From: Tubulanus polymorphus
Lineage: Eukaryota; Nemertea; Palaeonemertea; Tubulaniformes; Tubulanidae
Assembly: GCF_964204645.1 (NCBI RefSeq)
Contig: NC_134030.1
Coordinates: 18,977,110-19,041,109 of the forward strand
Length of the DNA: 64,000 bases
Direction of reading: 5' to 3'
Shown here: in pieces, positions 1-16,575 of the stretch
Numbering within the stretch: position 1 is the first letter of the stretch
How the letters are laid out: each line of letters starts with the position of its first letter
Notes under the pieces: generated by a model
The model's input: only the letters and a program-made list of their open reading frames with translations
Told to the model about the DNA's origin: nothing
Database searches by the model: none
Program-made: the position numbers and the translations under genes

Positions 1-199
1 AACAAGACAGATAATAGGTGTCGATCGATGACACTTGTTTCAGCTTAATGTGCCCTTGGCACTGAAGCCCAACGCACACAACGAAGGGATACGCGGGATC
101 AAGTGAAAGAAACATGTTTCGATCGATCGATCGATATCTAACAAAAGAATTGTGAAATATGATTTTATACACGTTGCGTTTCTGCGTTACAATGTTTCT

Positions 200-450
200 C
201 AGGGGCGGATCTAGGATTTTCCATGGGGGGGGGGGTGTCCAATGAGAAAAAGGGGCACTTTTTACGAAACCCCGCGTACTCCGGATAATTTTACACAATT
301 TTAGGGGGTTGTTTCGGTCATTTCATGCGTTGAAAAAATATTATTGGTGGAAAACCTTGGTCAAAAAAATTTTGTGGGTGACTTTTTTTAGGGCACTTCA
401 AAGTTGAGGGGGGTCCGGACACCCCGACATCCCCCCTAGATCCGCCCCTG
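200..450. mobile_element. hAT-like MITE with CAGGGGCGGATCTAGG termini
   Basis: Terminal inverted repeats begin CAGGGGCGGATCTAGG at 200 and end CCTAGATCCGCCCCTG at 450. Both sides carry TTTCT (195-199 and 451-455), a plausible target-site duplication. The CAGGGGCGGATC end is widespread among non-autonomous hAT elements. No coding capacity. It sits in intron 4 of the left P450 copy. Confidence 0.8.
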
Positions 451-540
451 TTTCTATGTTACCCTGTGCCGTGTGCGTTGGCCTCAAACTTATGCATGAT
501 TCACGAAGGCTTTCTGTTCTGCATCGGTTGATTTATTTAC

Positions 541-3819
<3,279 letters not shown>

Positions 3820-3873
3820 TTTTTAGATAAAGGTACAGCTACTTTGGGTACAGCTACTTTATCGCCTACACAA

Positions 3874-3881
3874 CTCTATAA
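3874..3881 (-). promoter_or_regulatory. TATA-like box upstream of the left P450 copy
   Basis: On the minus strand TTATAGAG lies about 55 bases before the ATG at 3819. The flanking bases (TTGTGT, GTACCTTT, CTAAAAAATGG) are recognisably shared with the other P450 promoter, where the matching bases read GCAGAGGG and the TATA-like core is absent. The left copy also has a short tandem duplication (CAGCTACTTT twice, 3837-3860) missing from the right copy. The start-site role is inferred. Confidence 0.4.
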
Positions 3882-3899
3882 GAGTCGAACTTAACCGTG

Positions 3900-6860
3900 A
3901 GCACTGCGCGTGATTACGTTTAACCCGCGGATTTGCATGTATTTACATCGGTTTAAATCGAAATAAAATCTAGGTGTTAACAGGTGTGTATTTGTTGAAA
4001 TTTAAATCGGGTATTAAATGATGCTCGCTACATTCGTACTTCGTTACCTATTTTGCGCAAATGTAGAAAATGTTTTTGTACATAGCTGACTAGTACATTG
4101 CCCGCTGCTTTTCGTTAAGATTATTATACAGTAAGTACGTTTCAGAATTACTCTGTTTGTTCATTCTCTAAACCTCCAAAAAGGTTCCACGTCATAATTC
4201 GTTTTAACGTTCAAAAAATCAGTCGTGCTTACCAAACTAAGCGAAAGAACACCCTTCCGCACATCGACTATATACTGTCCTCCCTAATACCGGCCAAAAG
4301 GAAATTCGTGAATTTAACGAAATTTACTCATTGGTCACATTTTTCGCCGATTCTCCTTCGTGATATGCTTCCGAGCTAATTTCAGTCACCGTTTTGAAAA
4401 ATTGCTCCAATACTTTATATATGTATTTTATATTCGGCCTATATTGTAATAACTAGCTCACTCTTATCACGCCTGTTTATGACAGCGTTCTTTGTTGCCC
4501 GTAAAAAGTTCGTTGCGAGCTTTGTGACCGCTTTTTACGGGAGCTGTCTCGTCGAACTTTTTAAAAGTGCATAAAATAAAATCACCATATGTTGTGAAAT
4601 AGAACATTATTTCTATATTCTACGATATTTAGCAATATTTTTCGTAGGTGCTTATAGCGCCGAACTACTGATAATTTGTGAGTTTAAAGACGGTAAAATA
4701 TTAAGTTTACAATCGAATTCGTGGTTGTAACGTCCAGGAAACTTTTGGTTTATATTGTGGCCTTGTATTAGTTACCTATGAAGCCTACAGGTGTAATGTG
4801 AAGTTGTTACTTAAAGGGGAACTGCAGTGAAAAGTCTTTGTATCTATGTGTGTTAGAAACCTTTATAAATACATTTTCACAACAGCAGAAAAACATTTCA
4901 TCTAATACTTTATCAAAAAGAGGGTTTTGTAGAGTGCCTGGCCGCCGCCATTTTCTCCACATAGCAGAGACGATTTTCTCTCGCCTGTGACGTAGTTCGG
5001 TCCACTTCGATACACGTTACTGCTGCTATTCATAGTGTTTTCATCACTTAAAGTCTAATAACAGTTCTAAACTGCAGCATAATGCCACATCAGCAATTAT
5101 TTGGATATGTTTCACACAGTGAGACGATGAATAAAAGTAAAGACCCCACTGGCAGCCCAGCAGGAGTAATTTAGTCCCAATTTTCTGAGATCTTCAATGA
5201 GTGTATCTATTTGTGGAGTGTGTGATGGGCCGGGATACGTCATCAATGTTTTTTCGGATTAGCTTACAACGATGTCATTTCAGATTTCCATTTCGCAGTT
5301 ATTAAACACGTTTTTCCCCCAAAGAAATCCCCCTCAAAACAACCATTCTATTATACCTAAGTATTTAAAAGAGTTTATTCATAATCGATTATCATGATCA
5401 ATTATGCTTTTCATGTGTTGTGAATGTTCTGTCACTCATGGGTGATTGATACGTATGGCATGCTGTACTTCAGCTGCAAAGCAACTATCGTTTCGTTGGT
5501 CAAATGGGAAGAAGTGGCTGTGTACACTACTGGCAATGTTGAATGAAGTTTAAGGAGCCTGGTTGTCAAGTTCGACTTCTAAAGGTGGTTTATGATAATA
5601 GCCAAAATCATTAAGGTATCAAAATCTTAACAGAAAAATTTGCCGGGTCAGTTTCGTAAATTGCAATACAATTTTTACATGTGATAAATCAATTTTTGTA
5701 AAAGTCTGGCCTGTTATTGTAAGCTTAACCACGATTTAGCTTTTTTTCAAGTAATGAACAGGGTAGATAGGCGGCCGGCTTAACTTTTCAGATCAGCAGA
5801 AATGAGAAACGAGATGAGGCGACCGAAAGAACAAGAACGATCAGAGAGTTTTGTAATGATGGTTTATTTATCAAAATCGGTTGAGTGTGGGAACGCAGTA
5901 CTTATAATATACATGCAATTAGAGTCAAATTTAGATACGAGATCTATATAAGCGAATTAAGCCTTTATTATTATCATATCAAAGTGGCTAAGAACTCGAA
6001 GTAGAAAAACAATTACGGCCATCCAGACGTAAGGAAAAATATTGCTGTGATTACAACAGTTAATGAGATACTGAATGGGGATACCGGCTGTCTGTATATA
6101 GGTATGCTTTCCTATGATGGTAAAATGATATTATACGGGCTTATATGATTTGACTTAGTGTTTTAATTCCAAAAGGCTCGTATGTCCTCAGCTTTTCTAT
6201 GCATCTATTCAATATTTTACTGTACATCCATCTACGATGATTCAATTTATCCTGGCCCAAAATCTCGTAATCGTCAACGTTCCCTACTTCATTCTAGAAT
6301 GCATTGCTACCAGGTATCAACATTTTCTTGTGATGAGTGAAAAGTTGAGATGTCTTTGTTTTAATGAGTCCCCAGTTTCGCCAACATAAAGAAATATAAC
6401 ACACATTTTACAGAATTAATTAAGCACAAACCACGTTCCTAGATTTACAATTAGTTCTTAGAGCGTGGTTTTCTATTTTGATATTCCTGCCATTTTTATC
6501 TGAAAATTCAGATACATTTCCCTCGTATAGACAAACCACTGATAGCTTACCCCGAGCCTTTTAACCCTAAACCCCAAACCTTTTGACTGTTTCGATTGAA
6601 CACGAATGAATACAAGGTCGCACAAAGAACTACCCTAGATTCTCATCATAATCCTGACTTGTTAATTTTCATTGAATCTTTTTGACGCGGGCGCATTTGA
6701 CTTGCTTGAGAAATTAGGGTATTTCTTTGTGTGGCCTAATCTTTTAAATATCAGAAACATTCCGCTATTCAAGTTGTTTTTGAAATAAATGCCACAACAG
6801 TATAAGTGAGTGAATGAATTTTAATGAAATGAATCAAACTTGAATTTCGCTCTTTCTTAT
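3900..6860. other. Intergenic stretch between the P450 copies, no gene seen
   Basis: No frame of useful length and no exon with recognisable homology. At 4814-4830 a TTAAAGGGGAACTGCAGTG string resembles the end of a TTAA-targeting MITE, followed by a GCCGCCATTTTC segment (4944-4956); no matching right end was found. Otherwise AT-rich and featureless. Confidence 0.6.
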
Positions 6861-9800
6861 TCATCGTTCACTGATAATTAAATCGTATGGTTTCGACCTG
6901 CAGAAAAACGGGTTGTCTACGAAATTGGAAGACAGCGGTGAATCTTTCACGGGACTGTCGTCCGGGAACCGAATACTGAACTTCTGCATCAGGCCCGTAT
7001 AAAAGAGAAACACGTGTTGTTTGGCGACGCTTTCTCCGATGCACGATCGTCGGCCGCCGCTGAACGGTAACCACGATTTAGGGCGAGCTAACAACTTTCC
7101 ATCTGCGCGAATGAACCGTTCGGGTTTGAACGATTGCGGGTCGTCCCAGACTCTGCTGTCGTAATGGCAAGCGTAGATGTTCCCCCAAACTTGACAATCT
7201 TTAGGAATGTCAAAACCCTCTGAAAATAGACAGAAATTATTCCGAATCGGCATCACATGCTTAGAATGTTAATAGTCAATAGATCCATTTACTATGGACT
7301 TAAAATATCTGATTCTAGATTTGTGTGGGATTTAATGGGTTTAATTTGACTCTTGTCCAAATTCCACAGTTACGTGGGTTCAGTTTCAATTCAACGTATA
7401 TGAAATAGATTCTGGATCCTGTTCCACGGTAATGTAGGTTAGAATAGTCGTTGAATCCAGATTAACAGTTTGTGAAGTTAAACTATCGATTTAGGATTCA
7501 CATTCATAATAATATAATAATAATTTATTTTCTATATATAGCGCTTAGCTAAAAATCATAATCTAAGCGCTTTACATTATAAAAAATATGCAGCATATTT
7601 AAAAACAATCGCACAATTATAGGTAAGAACAATACGATTTTTTAAAAAGGTATTCACAGTTGGTTCAATCTGAGTACATATCCAGCTCCACCGTTTTGAA
7701 AGTTTTAATTCGACTCATCACCTAGTCTCACATGACCCAGTTTTATAGAGGTGGGTTCAATGTGACGCTGAATCCGATGTATGAAGTAATTAGACACTCA
7801 TTGCTTATATATCTTACCTAGTTGTACGTCGCACGCGGCTGTATGTATAGTTAAAGGTCCAACTGGACACAACCTCATCGTTTCAAGCATCACTGCTTCG
7901 CAATAAACCAATTGCTGTTTATCGGCCATTTCCAATTGCCGTGCTCCTGTTGACAAAACATGCAAAAAGGAGAATTAGAAAAAAATGGCTTATCTGAAGT
8001 ATGTATATCATGACTGGCTTTTCATACCGATATGTTCATCAAGTTCGGCGTGAACTTTCTTCTGTGCTTCAGGATATTTCGCCAGGAAATACATGACCCA
8101 GTATATCGATTGACTTGAAGTATCAATCCCAGCTTTAATTAAAAAAAGACAAATTTATGAGCACGTGGCTCCAAATAGAGATAAAACGTGCCTATTTTAT
8201 GCCACAAACAAACCGACAAATCCTTAGTTTAAAAATGGAGTCCGGGTCGTAATGAAACAAATAATGTGATCCAACAACTTTAAGTCATTGACAGTTCCCA
8301 GTTTCAACATGGTGAAGGATAAAACTTCAGTGAGAATAGAGTGCATAATTGTTTATCAAGTTTGTCTACTGAAATCGTGCATTGTACATTTAATGAAAGC
8401 CCTTCTTGAGCTTCCAAACTTTTCATGATTTCACCAGGAAGAAAGTGCGAGCTTAGATACAACATATGGCAGATGGCCATAGCTAGGATCGTGGATATAC
8501 CCGCGTATTATAGGGCGGCGGTAGAGATACAACGATGGTTGTTCGGTAAACGGCAGGACTTTAACTAGATTCGATGCCTATATATGGTCTTCGGTCATAA
8601 ACAAATCGATTATGACGGAATCTACCTGCAAAAATATCGTTGAGGATTTGAACCATATGTCTATCGCTGAAATCATCTGCTAATTTTGGATCATCTTCGC
8701 GAGTTCTTTCTCTGGCCTCTATCAAATAATCTGTGATATCCGTCAGATGTTCTGCACAACAGAAGATAAAGAAAACGCTGAATTCAGTTCGTCAAAAACA
8801 ATTTTGGAATTCGGAATAAAATGCGATGCACATTCATCGCTGTAAGTACCGTAACTGAAATGACAAATGAGGAATTAAAAAAAAAACATTTAAATGGACC
8901 AAATGAGGAAGCCGTTGAAAACTAATCTTTTCAAATCGTTCGATGGAAAAGTAAAGACGGGAATAATCATAAAACGATTGCTAAATATATGTGTTAATTT
9001 ATAATGGCAAATCAATTGAAAACAAAGATGTGAAGAACCATATTCACAGAAAAAAAAACTTCAGCGCTATTTATACTTGGTTAAAAGGTAATATATCTAT
9101 GTCTCTTTCAAGATCCTCGTTATAAAGTTTATCCCATCTGTTTCAAAACGCAATCTTTCTCTCAAACATTAATCCGAAAATTGATTTAGATGCTCGAATC
9201 GCTGTAGATTAACTCTGTTGTAGCCAAATGCAGGCAATAAGAAAACTACGTCGGCCATTTTCAACCACTGGTTCAGAACATGACATAGCCCCATAGGTCG
9301 TCCAACTTTAGCCGACAGTAAGGGTTAGGGATATAACCAACTGAGCAACCGGCCAATGAACTTTTTGTTGTCCACTGGTTAAATCAACGAAATTTTGAGC
9401 AACTGGCCCAGGTAATTAAAAATCGGTCTTACCGGGGTCAAAATTAGCAACGTGTTCGTTAAAATGCTTTCTCAAAAAGTCTTGCATGTAAATAAACTGT
9501 TCGATGATTCTCCTAGTCGACGGTATCTTGTACTTAGTCGGAATATACCTCATTATAGGTATAACGTCTTCTAGTACGCCAGCATTTCCGAATATGTTGG
9601 TCAACTCGTCCAAAGAACGGTATAAATCGTGAAACTCCGGATCATCTGCTTCAAACCTCAAAGAAAGTTTATTGACGTTTAGGAATTTGAATATTCGTGG
9701 GGGGTTGATAGTTCATCGCATCATTTTAACTACATCATTTCTGGGGGATTCATTTCTAGGTACAGTCTGTGCACCAGGGATGTATCATCAAATTATTTCT

Positions 9801-12800
9801 AACGTTCTGTATTGAAATTATGCTCATCGTTTGAATATACAATGGGAAATATATGTATTCAGTTCTAATTTTTGTCTAAATCTGTTACGTATTCTATTTC
9901 AGTTTTCATTACTTTGTCATTTAAAAGCGCGATGAATAAATCAGCAGCTGCTTACTGTTTGTTAAACAACATGTCGCAGATGATGTTGTAAACCATCAGG
10001 TTACATGTCTGTCTCAAATTGAAGGGTTTCTCCAGATTTTTACGAATGACCTCAATACCTTTATCGGTGGCTGATTGAACCTTAGTGCCGGACAGCGCCA
10101 ACGATTTCCTACAATGTTGAAAAGTGGCCGAGTATCAGGCAGGTTTTATTTTCTTCCGGGTGTTATGATAAGCAATCTCTAGAAAACGTAGAGAAATATA
10201 GAGTTTTTGCATTCACATAAAACTCGGTTTGTTCAAAAATGGTTAATGGGCATGATTTAGTTAACGTGAATGAAATGTCCATTTGCTTTTATAACTATTT
10301 TGGTTTATGTAAGCTTATGTGACGTTTTATATATGTAACCACTCCATACACGGGTCGGTGGGGTGCTTTGGAGTGTGACTTAATCATAAGCAAGAAACGG
10401 ATATCAGGTTAGTGCATTGCGTTATTCGACGGCGAAACAATCGTAAAACCAAATCTGTAAACAGTGTTTAGGATCGATGCACCAAGTCACGAGAGAAAGC
10501 AGAAAAAACGTGTTTGCTTCGTGCTTATGCGTGTGCTAAGAACGCTCGTTTTCGCTAAATGTGATGCGCGTGCTCATGCAAAATGCATACGACGCAGAGA
10601 AACGCTGAATTAGTTGAATGAAACATGATTCTTCGATCCATTCTCTCAGTAGTGTACGCAAACAAAAAATATAGTTTCATACATGTTTTTTTTCTGCGTT
10701 TCCATGTGGTGCGTTTTTTATTTACCTGAGCCCGGTTGTGGTAATAGTTCTCATCAACTTCCAAACTAGATCGTGAGGTTGACCGTTCAGAATATCTCGA
10801 CTGCCATCCGTGAAAAAATCAACTACGAACAATTTATAAAATAGTCACGCATTTAAAATCCCATTATGATTTTGTCACTGTATCAGCTTTATCATTTGTA
10901 TCACACTTTTTCGTATTCTATTCCAGCTTAATAACTTCAGAAGAATTTTTTTCTCATTCGATTGTTTGACATTTTTCTATCTTACTCAGGAGTAAGTTTT
11001 CAAAATCGTTCTCCGAGTAAGTAGTTCGGAGAGCTGGGCTTCAGTTACAGCGGACTCCAACATCGTTCCTCTATTTTAACTGTTCGATAAATTGTGTTCG
11101 TTATTATTAAATTGAAGTTTCGTTACTGACCAGCGCTAATAATTCAATGGAAATTACTTAACGTTTAAGAAAATAAGATGCCAAGAGGAGCCGTGTTTAC
11201 CACATTATTATTATTATTGTTATTGTTATTGTTATTGTTATTTTTACTGTTACTGTTACTGTTACTGTTACTGTTACTGTTACTGTTACTGTTACTGTTA
11301 CTGTTACTGTTACTGTTACTGTTACTGTTACTGTTACTATTACTATTACTATTATTATTATTATTATATCTCTTTTGTACACAATTGCACCAATAATGCA
11401 CTATGCACAGGGTTTCAGTGCCTTAATTTTCTAAGTACAGCCTTTCGGCTCGCACTGTATCCCTCGGAACCTACATCATGTATTTATGAAAAAACAATAG
11501 TATCGATTATCAATTATATTGTATGTACGGTTTACGAAAAATAAATATCTATATCTATCTATCTATTCTCTTCTTTTACTTTTGAAATGATAAGATATAT
11601 AAAGTGCCTTACAAACTAGATAAAGTATTTTAAGTTTCATAATGATTGGCATTACAACTGTATGGTCAGTTGAAATTTGAAAAAACTACAGGGACGACGG
11701 AAGGACCGTGTTCGTCGTAGCCAACGAGGGTTAAAGTAAACTTACATTTTCCACAAGTTTGGTTTTATGTTGAAAATAGAAAAATGCTTCGATGAAAAAG
11801 ATGACATCAACATTCTCTTATACCTCTGTTCGTTTTATTACCATGCGTTAGGGACCATAAGGGTGCCTAGACAGAGTGCTATATTGCATGGAAATCCGAG
11901 ATAAGTATAATTGACATTTCAGGAAGTGACCTCAACAACCGGGCAGGTTTTTGGATCAGTTGATTGTTTTTTCATTCGAGCAGCAATTTCGTTCATATAT
12001 TGGAGAAGGGTTTTTTTCAGAAAACGATCGATAGGTTTTGACCCATGGTCAAAGGACGATGCCAGGAAAAAATTTGAACAAAATACAATTTAATGAAAAT
12101 TACTTTCTTCCCGTTACAAGCTCGGAATAGAATACAAAAACATTAATGTCCTCAGCGCACTTTCGTATTCCTTACATAAAATAAATTTAAATATTAAGAT
12201 TCACTGTTTGTCGAATCGTGAACCTAGTCTTAATTAATCAAACTAATCAAAAAAAAAAAATAAAAATAAAATATGCGAAATCTCCTTGCTTTTTAAAATT
12301 CTCAACCCGAAAACAGTTTGTTGTTTCTGCAGTTTCGATTTAATTAAGAATGCTTATGACCTTATTCGACCTGAATCTAATCGAATATACAGCCCGTGGT
12401 CTGGTTCCACAGTTGTGAGTTGGAGTTAACTCAGAGTTAAAGTTAGTTAATTTTCAATGTTTTAACTGTAGTCAAATTTAACTCAGAATTGTGGAACTGG
12501 GTTCAGATTATTCCTACTTTCACGAACTATTCATTGAATTCAATGTTTGTTTCTTTATGTTACTCACACGACCAGGATGTTGGTTTGTTATTGATCGTGT
12601 CCATGTGAACGAACGCTTTTAAAATTGTTTCGGCATTATTCAAAATGATGACATTTTCTGGTTTTCCGTATCCTAAAAAAGTAAAATCAAAGTTTGTTTA
12701 GCTTCGGTTCGGAGGCTGAAGATTAGTTCACGAAAGCACAAACTTTAATTCTTGCTTACCTAATTTGAAATTGAAAATGTCCCCGTATTGTTTAGATAGA

Positions 12801-14043
12801 TTGGTAAAATGCATCCATATCGGACGGCCCACTATATCAAAATCTAAAACAATTGAAAAAAGAAGATCAAAAGTAAAGCAAAACTTCCAGTATCTATTTG
12901 AATGTGTAGTGTTGAGCCAATAGGAGGATGAATTAGAGTTTGCGGGAAGGAAAAGTATTTGTAACTATCATTAGATGTGGTGTAACTCGTTGTTAGCGAG
13001 GTACGCATAGTTAAAAAACATTAGGCCTACCGGTTCTATAAAAGGTAGCGGGTGGGGTAGATTAAGGAATGGAGCTACTGTTACCAAAATTAGTATGATG
13101 ACCTCGCGATTCGCAGGAGTCGTTACCAGCCGACCAGAATCCAGTCGGACCAATCACAGCGCTTGTAACGATTGACATTCGGCTTCTCGTGAATTTTCCG
13201 TTAAATGGACTAAGCGAACATTCTAACCAATAAGGTTGCATTTTCGCAAATTGTTATATCGCGTGAGCTCACTGAACACACCGTATAGGGTCGGGTAGAG
13301 GAGAGGGTGGCGGTATGATTTTGGAATGTGTAGAATCGTCGGATAATGTGAGAATATAAGACTAAGAATTTTGCTCGGGGAGAAGAATAAATCGACGTTT
13401 ATCTAGTAAGAGTAAAATCAATCAATAGCTGAAACCCAATAACATTAAAATAATTACATAGAATGTAGTTTTGAGCGCACTTGAACAGACTCTAGTTTGA
13501 ATTCATTTGAAATCATTATCATTAATGTAAATGTGTTAGTTTATAGGATTTGGAACGTGTTTGAAGGCAAGGCTGGCGGAGGATAGAATAGCCATTTCAC
13601 AAGGCGATTGATACAGAAGATTTGGATCTCACACGTACAGTAATCATTTTTTAATAGTTGAAGATTCGTGGAATAGCCGTGTTTAGAATAAATAACGAGG
13701 CGGGTAGTACTTTAAAGGTTAACTATTTATTTGACGCACGAGCTTTCGCTTCTAATATAGACCCTGAAGCTTCTATACGGTAGTAGCGAAAGCTAGTGCG
13801 TCAAATAAATAGTTAACCTTTAACGTACTACTTGCCTCGTAAACTAATATCTGAAATACATAAATAAAATCGAAGGACTTCGAAATACTGTATGCTAGAT
13901 TATGTTTCAGACTTACCTAACGTGTTGCCGATAAAAGGATAGCCTTTCGGTCCAGGCGGCAGATTGTAGCGTTTACGATTTTTGAAAAACAAACAAATCG
14001 CGGCAATTAAGCCGACGACCAACGCAACAGTTATAGGATCCAT
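6861..14043 (-). CDS. Cytochrome P450 (CYP2-clan-like), complete 10-exon gene
   Basis: Heme-thiolate monooxygenase, expected in the ER membrane; substrate unknown. Exons, minus strand: 13917-14043, 12760-12843, 12568-12672, 10726-10822, 9956-10108, 9433-9656, 8626-8751, 8028-8132, 7818-7946, 6861-7219. They sum to 1509 nt, 502 residues plus stop, the usual P450 length, and every phase closes. Seen: N-terminal anchor and [14 protein letters not shown] hinge; I-helix AGIDTS at about 306-311; ExxR E362-R365 (ETMR); FKPERF at 414-419; heme loop FSGGRRSCIG with ligand Cys443. The I-helix has Ser where TT is more common. The CYP1/CYP17/CYP2-like pattern places it in the CYP2 clan; the exact subfamily cannot be assigned by eye. 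Confidence 0.95.
7505..7600. repeat. ATA-anchored repeat with AGCGCTTAG hairpin
   Basis: A short (ATA)n tract runs into TTTATTTTCTATATATAGCGC, then a small inverted repeat AGCGCTTAG / CTAAGCGCT, then TTTACATTATAAAA. The same order (ATA tract, TTTATTTACTTATAGAGCGC, CACTTCACATTATTAAAA) occurs at 18460-18580, so this is a dispersed element. It lies in intron 9 of the complete P450 gene. Confidence 0.55.
11205..11370. repeat. (ATTGTT)n / (CTGTTA)n compound microsatellite
   Basis: Hexamer-like TTATTG and TACTGT arrays and flanking TTA triplets in intron 3 of the complete P450 gene. Long poly-Leu and Asn-Ser frames across it are artefacts. Confidence 0.95.
12391..12507. mobile_element. Small palindromic element, GGTTCCACAG family
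   Basis: Imperfect inverted repeat. The left end GGTCTGGTTCCACAGTTGTGAG is answered by CTCAGAATTGTGGAACTGGG at the right, with GAGTTAACTC-type repeats inside. Related copies lie at 25661-25760, 33473-33550 and 58733-58812. It is in intron 3 of the complete P450 gene. Confidence 0.6.
13695..13840. mobile_element. Palindromic MITE in P450 intron 1
   Basis: Arms of about 60 bases (13695-13755 and 13781-13840) are inverted copies, from CGAGGCGGGTAGTACTTTAA to its complement, with AGCTTTCGCT at the inner end. A degenerate half copy (AGGCGGATAGTACTTTGC, then ACTTTCGCTACTA) is at 1440-1495 in the left P450 copy. Confidence 0.7.
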
Positions 14044-14989
14044 TTTTTAGACGAAGGTACCGGTACTTTTTCGTCCACACAACCCTCTGCGACGTTCGCA
14101 CTGAACGAATGCGCGCGGTTAATGCAAAGCGAGATAACTTTTAATAATTTTAACTTGCGGATTTGCATATATAAATCATACATATACACATACGTATATA
14201 GACGAACGAAATTTAAAAAAATGCAGATCCCTTGCGTAACCCCAATGCTTGTCGTCCTATTCAACGAAAACATCAATACAGGAATCGACCAGATAACTGG
14301 CTTTTAGGATCAATAAAACCTATTTATGAAATTAAAGGAAGTCCCACAACGCCTGATAATTACAGAGGAATAACTCTATTAAGTTGCCTGGGTAAAGTCT
14401 TCAGGAGTATTATCGATTTCAGGTTCAGTATATTCCTAGAGAGAAAATGGTCTGTTAAACCGAAACCAAGCGGGCTTGCGCAAAGAGCACAGCGGAAACG
14501 ACCATATATTTACCCCGAAAAGTATGATAGATATCTTCTCTGCAAATAAGAAAAACACTATACTGCCCCTTCATAGACTACGAGAAGGCTTTTGACAAAA
14601 TCTGGCGTAAAGCACTATGACAAAAACTGTTAAATACCAATGTAAATGGTAATATGCTAAGAGTCATATGAAATATATTTATATATGCTAATATAAAATC
14701 ATGTGTACAGATGGACGGAAACAAATCTGTTTTTATCGGTTAGGGACAGGGAAACAATAATTGTCATTCAATTCAGGGTAAATATGTGGTCGTTTACGCT
14801 GTGGTTTTAACGGAAGCCCGCTTGGGTTGAAGCCAAAACCTAAAAAAACCAAATACATGATTTATCCCAGTTATTATGTTCTACAAAGTGGCTACCCGTA
14901 CGTGACTGCGTACGCGCATGCGTGAAAGAATAGTGTTAGGGTTAGGTGAGTCTATACATAAATGAACTTTCACAACGCTGTAGCTGTGT

Positions 14990-15062
14990 TCTGTGGCTCA
15001 GTCGGCAAAGCACTGATCTGTCGTGGGATATTTTTCTTTTGATTTCGAATCCCAATATTGCA
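14990..15062 (+). repeat. tRNA-like head of a SINE (A and B boxes)
   Basis: TGGCTCAGTCGG fits the Pol III A box and, about 45 bases on, ATTTCGAATCC fits the B box, the spacing found in tRNAs. The arms do not fold into a convincing cloverleaf, so a tRNA-derived SINE or tRNA relic is more likely than a functional tRNA. It lies inside the decayed retrotransposon. Confidence 0.5.
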
Positions 15063-15347
15063 AGTCAGAGTTCTACCGTATTGCGCATGCGCTAACCTAC
15101 TTACGTACGGCTAGCCTGTGGAGATCACCGTACGGTCACGTACTGGTGTGAGCATCTATCTGCAAAGGGCGTTTTATGGCTAATGAAGACTGCAGTTTGA
15201 ATCTAACGGATAGTGATAACTAACTGAGTTTGGTTGAACTACTATTACGTCTATACGCAGACGATATGCTAATTCTATCAGACGGACTCCAGCACGAATT
15301 GGACACCTTAGTAACATATGGCACACTTTGGATGTTAAAATAAAAAG

Positions 15348-15539
15348 ATTGTTATCTTCCAGAAACGAAAATCGAGAATTAACTCGAGATAACATGCCAT
15401 GAATATGTTATAATTGTCATCTTTACAAGTAAAGCCAGCCTATAAAAGGCTTACAAGACACACATTTTCATACAATTATAACATATTCATGGCATGTTAT
15501 CTCGAGTTAATTCTCGATTTTCGTTTCTGGAAGATAACA

Positions 15540-15543
<4 letters not shown>
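15348..15543. repeat. Inverted duplication next to a (TA)n array
   Basis: Arms of about 70 bases (15348-15418 and 15473-15543) are essentially identical inverted copies, separated by a 54-base loop. The right arm runs straight into the (TA)n array at 15546. Confidence 0.85.

Positions 15544-15545
<2 letters not shown>

Positions 15546-15624
<79 letters not shown>
15546..15624. repeat. (TA)n microsatellite
   Basis: About 39 TA units directly against the inverted duplication at 15348-15543, within the decayed retrotransposon. Confidence 0.97.
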
Positions 15625-15626
<2 letters not shown>

Positions 15627-16220
15627 TGAAATCGTAACATATCGTGAAATCAAACAAACTTTTAACCACTAAGAACTAGAGCCGTTAATTTCCTTATTAC
15701 CGATATCCTATCGTATAACACGTAACAGATTTCGAAGTAGTGAACACAGCCTACCAATTGAAACAGAAAGAAAAATTAACGCGCCCCAAGAAGAACGACT
15801 ATGTAACAAATGCAATGAACCAACCCCAGATAACAATATACTAATTTAACTCGCTAGATTTGTAAATGCTGCTCTCAAGCTACTTAAGTGAATATCATGT
15901 ATACGTATCTGTCATCTCTATTATTGTTCTATTGCACGTGCATTGTTGTCTTCTTGTTTATAAGTTTATCGTAAATTATAGATTTTTATTGTATAAATTC
16001 TTCTATCCTGTATGTACCAATGTTTGGGTTAGAGAGAAATAAACCATTCTATTTCAAAGCGTCATTCACCGGAAAAAGGGTTAAGATCAATCTCAGTCGG
16101 TCAAGTGACATGATTTACTTGTCAAAGTCCGGCTATCATCTGTTAATTTTTGATCGCCTTGTTTATACGGACGCCAACAACCGTAGATCGTCATCGAACA
16201 GCGCCGAAAACATTTACATT

Positions 16221-16520
16221 CTATTTTGACGTCATATTGGCAATATTGCATGTGACACTATAGTTTTGATTCAACCCTAACATCGCTTTCAATTGATTTC
16301 GAAAGCGACGCCTCGAAGCACAGTATATAACGAAGTTGCTAGATGCTACGATCATTCTGACGATATTTTGAAATTGATTCCAGAACTTTGCCGTTAAACC
16401 ACTTCCGATTCTACCGTTAAGAGTTAGAATAAGATTGATTATCACTGCTCGGAAAATGAACATTTTTTTCAATAGATAAAAACATGAAATGAGAACTAAC
16501 GTAACTGTTAAACTACGGTC

Positions 16521-16575
<55 letters not shown>

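Larger units (their letters stand above)
14220..16045 (+). pseudogene. Decayed non-LTR retrotransposon (reverse transcriptase remnant)
   Basis: RT blocks appear in order on the plus strand but in different frames with stops. They are DNYRGITLLSCLGKVF (about 14355-14405), YEKAFDKIWRKAL (about 14580), YADD within LLLRLYADDMLILSDG (about 15235-15290), and a C-terminal Cys motif RLCNKCNE (about 15795) after FRSSEHSLPIETER. AATAAA at 16038-16043 may mark the 3' end. No frame is long enough to be active. The body is interrupted by a tRNA-like segment, an inverted duplication and a (TA)n array. Clade not assigned. Confidence 0.8.

Noticed and set aside
11165-11401. Poly-Leu, Asn-Ser and Thr-Val frames
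   Set aside because: Microsatellite translation inside a P450 intron.
14930-14945. TTAGGGTTAGG considered as telomeric repeat
   Set aside because: Only about two units, inside a retrotransposon relic.
14990-15062. Functional tRNA gene
   Set aside because: A and B boxes are present, but acceptor and anticodon stems do not pair convincingly.
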